A DNA stretch of 51,091 nt from positions 1-51,091 of the forward strand of contig JBCCXL010000030.1 in assembly GCA_039191605.1 (NCBI GenBank), in the 5' to 3' direction. A model generated the notes under the pieces. The model saw only the letters and a program-made list of their open reading frames with translations. It made no database searches and was not told where the DNA came from. Every line of letters starts with the position of its first letter. Position 1 is the first letter of the stretch. The position numbers were made by a program, and so were the translations under genes. The stretch comes from JBCCXL01 sp039191605 (GTDB lineage: Bacteria > Acidobacteriota > Thermoanaerobaculia > Multivoradales > JAHZIX01). Of this stretch, positions 50,301-51,091 are shown piece by piece.

Positions 50301-51091
50301 GCGCGATGGGATCCCGCGGGGGGCTCGCCTCGAAGCCGCCGCGCAGCGGGGAGCTGGAGTCAAAGCCGTTGCCGGTAGGGCTCCAGGAGGGGGAGAGGGG
50401 CGGCGGCAGCGGCTGGTGATCCCCTTGCTGCAGATGCTGGCGACTTTCCCGCAGAGTCTGGAGGGCGCTGCGGAAACTGCGGGTAGCGCGCAGCCGGGCG
50501 GCGGCGAGAGCGCTCACCAGCTCCGGGCTGGATTCGCCAGAGAGGGTGATGGTCTGCACCGATTCGGGGGTTTGCCGCTCTAGGCGGCGCAGCTCCCGGC
50601 GATGGCTGCGGGTTTCGTTGTCGCCGGCGGCGAGCACCACGACTCCCGGCTGAATCTCGCGAGTGGCGGCGCAGATTTCATTCGAGGAGAGGCCGGGGCC
50701 GAGGCGTACCACCTGCCAGCCGCCCTGAGCGGCGGCGGCGGCGAGGACCAGCAGCTCTAGCTCCGAGCCTCCTCCTCGGGTGCCCGCCACCAGGGCGGTG
50801 GGTCCCTGGACTGCCTGGTACACCTGCACGTGGTAATCGAGGTAGGAGCGCAGCACCGATTCACCGAGGCGGCGATGCATCGGACGCAGCGGGGCGCGAT
50901 CGTCCTGAAGCCAGCGGACGAGGGGTTCGATCACTCGCTCCAGCAGCTTCTGGGCGCCGAATTCCACTTCGGCGTCCTCGAGCCGAGCCGCCAGCTCCCG
51001 GGCGTCGAGATGAGTTAAGGCTTCCCGCGCCTCGTTGAGCTGAGGGGGGGCGTCCTGCTGCGCCGCGAGCTCCCCTTCGACCTCCGCGGCA
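47332..51091 (-). CDS. Cobalamin-binding-like domain fused to GH13 amylase-like enzyme, 5' end outside window
   Basis: A frame of at least 1252 codons, open to the window edge, so the start lies beyond it. A GTG at 50967 is only an internal candidate; I number residues from it. Upstream of it and up to about residue 45 the sequence matches the four-helix bundle of CarH/LitR-type cobalamin regulators (ARELAARLEDAEVEFGAQKLLERVIEPLVRW). Residues of about 55-170 look like the B12-binding Rossmann part (LVAGTRGGGSELELL, WQVVRLGPGLSSNEICAATREI), but the ligand His of G-x-x-H is Ser69. A Ser/Ala/Glu-rich linker (about 190-340) and a helical region follow, then a GH13 barrel: DMVPNH 706-711, nucleophile Asp845 (VLRLDAA), acid/base Glu910 (VAEGFW), Asp971. 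Probably acts on alpha-glucans. Confidence 0.8.
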   Translation of the reverse strand, partial: AAEVEGELAAQQDAPPQLNEAREALTHLDARELAARLEDAEVEFGAQKLLERVIEPLVRWLQDDRAPLRPMHRRLGESVLRSYLDYHVQVYQAVQGPTALVAGTRGGGSELELLVLAAAAAQGGWQVVRLGPGLSSNEICAATREIQPGVVVLAAGDNETRSHRRELRRLERQTPESVQTITLSGESSPELVSALAAARLRATRSFRSALQTLRESRQHLQQGDHQPLPPPLSPSWSPTGNGFDSSSPLRGGFEASPPRDPIAREIPLSARARADFALSEEAADPGNSSEEAAPKAGSRGQTTDRDESATTASKSGRASQGTNASQQSAAASTEPEANSATAGESDTAGEGGSSSRSGSAPAPPAWIHSGDALSPSGGLPASSLAQLRQLAEHLTQVRRQRGDQKPWVRAGHLNALGLAHEARQRLIRTYLDERNPRALERALHWLQESFGRGAVDRMLRQHHLLFPRTDGEPESAQQSLERILLLWLLNRNPAARPLQQLFDDRELDEETEYRRMMHALSLFFASEPPALAEAATREAEQREGQRSLGPQDLFRLLEAPQRRSPDDLAGQLEILLEIHRRLTEARDRSVMMGLDVLREEDRPPFGGPGGPPPPGPPLVYDAEAATRARFAGERPWMREVVLVAKNVLVWFHQLSQRHGITVERLDQIPDAELAALSDRGFNCLWLVGLWRRSRASALIQRAGGQPHAAGSAYALDDYAVDEALGGEAALESLRQQASAHGLRLAADMVPNHMAIDSRWLLEQPEWFLSLGKAPFPGYSYTGEDLSPDPATGLYLEDGYRDRSDAAVVFRHVDRREDHRKDRPEGDGADANPETRAAESFVYHGNDGTGLPWNDTAQLDHANPEVQQLLLDTLVRLAQQFSVLRLDAAMVLARQHVQRLWHPRPGEGGAIPSRSEHALSPEVFDERMPEEFWSQAVERLAEEAPECLLVAEGFWMMEGYFTRELGMHRSYHSAFMHLLRDGDNQRFRELLREKLAFDPALLSKDVHYLTTPDEDTAAEQFGKGQRYFALTTLLATMPGLPLFGHGQAEGLIERYGMEYARPLYSEGPDAAFCERHLRQIAPLLQRRALFAQAEAFRLLDAQGKRGLNPDVIAFAVRRDDQAALVVVHNHQSSTTARLRRCVPTRDTETGALFEDDLLTALGLSPSSGVAPNTLFLHLRDALAQPGAPRDYLLPLPQVATTGLALTLPPHGAHVFLDPEVLSSEGDPRLPALAEELAGQPTIDLEQALERISS

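Overview
The window is a GC-rich (roughly two-thirds GC by eye), gene-dense stretch of bacterial chromosome. Secreted proteins with ELWxxDGT repeats, an IPTL-CTERM protein, a characteristic tail domain of about 100 residues present in three copies, an ILVBL/HACL2-like lyase, two bacilliredoxin-type proteins and many TolB/S9-type propeller proteins together suggest a heterotrophic member of the Acidobacteriota (Thermoanaerobaculia-like). That placement is inferred from gene content; no rRNA or other phylogenetic marker is present. I found 36 protein genes and no tRNA, rRNA, CRISPR array, insertion sequence or phage gene.

Layout. 0.1-5.7 kb: a YcaQ/AlkX-type DNA glycosylase, an SLC13/RCK anion transporter, a small secreted Cys-rich protein and a MATE exporter. 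5.7-11.1 kb: two divergent secreted proteins (a 1272-residue ELWxxDGT protein and a spondin-domain protein) that share a C-terminal domain. 11.3-19.3 kb: a YtxJ bacilliredoxin, an operon of a PDZ-7TM-GAF-SpoIIE phosphatase and a TPR protein, a fasciclin protein, and the GTPase TypA/BipA. 19.7-27.3 kb: a PilZ protein, a DUF4442 protein, an HxlR regulator facing an MRJP/yellow-type lipoprotein, a DUF1330 protein, a secreted methyltransferase next to heme A synthase, a bacilliredoxin, and two small proteins. 27.8-31.7 kb: a catabolic operon (P5C dehydrogenase, hotdog thioesterase, TPP-dependent 2-hydroxyacyl-CoA lyase homologue). 31.8-42 kb: an unknown cytosolic protein, an esterase lipoprotein, an S9 peptidase, an IPTL-CTERM protein, a VOC protein, an M23 peptidase with a small membrane partner, a propeller lipoprotein and a DUF4287/DUF5655 protein. 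42.2-51.1 kb: a propeller-amidohydrolase fusion, an o-succinylbenzoate synthase-like enzyme, and a very large protein, open at the window end, that joins a degenerate cobalamin-binding (CarH/LitR-type) module to a GH13 amylase-like enzyme.

The most unusual non-coding features are of two kinds. (1) A dispersed element with the 12-base core GGTGCCAGGGAC occurs 11 times in three intergenic clusters. It carries a small dyad and in one case supplies the stop codon of a gene. (2) Many short tandem arrays, each with its own unit of 6-22 bases, lie between genes. In three cases the first unit is the end of the upstream gene including its stop codon, as if the 3' end of the gene had been copied several times.

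Functionally most of the window is housekeeping and cell-envelope biology (respiration: heme A and menaquinone; thiol redox; secreted hydrolases; signalling by PP2C and c-di-GMP). No classical defence or secondary-metabolite system is visible. The strongest candidates for something undescribed are the cobalamin-domain/GH13 fusion, the shared tail domain, the Cys-rich secreted peptide and the repeat families.
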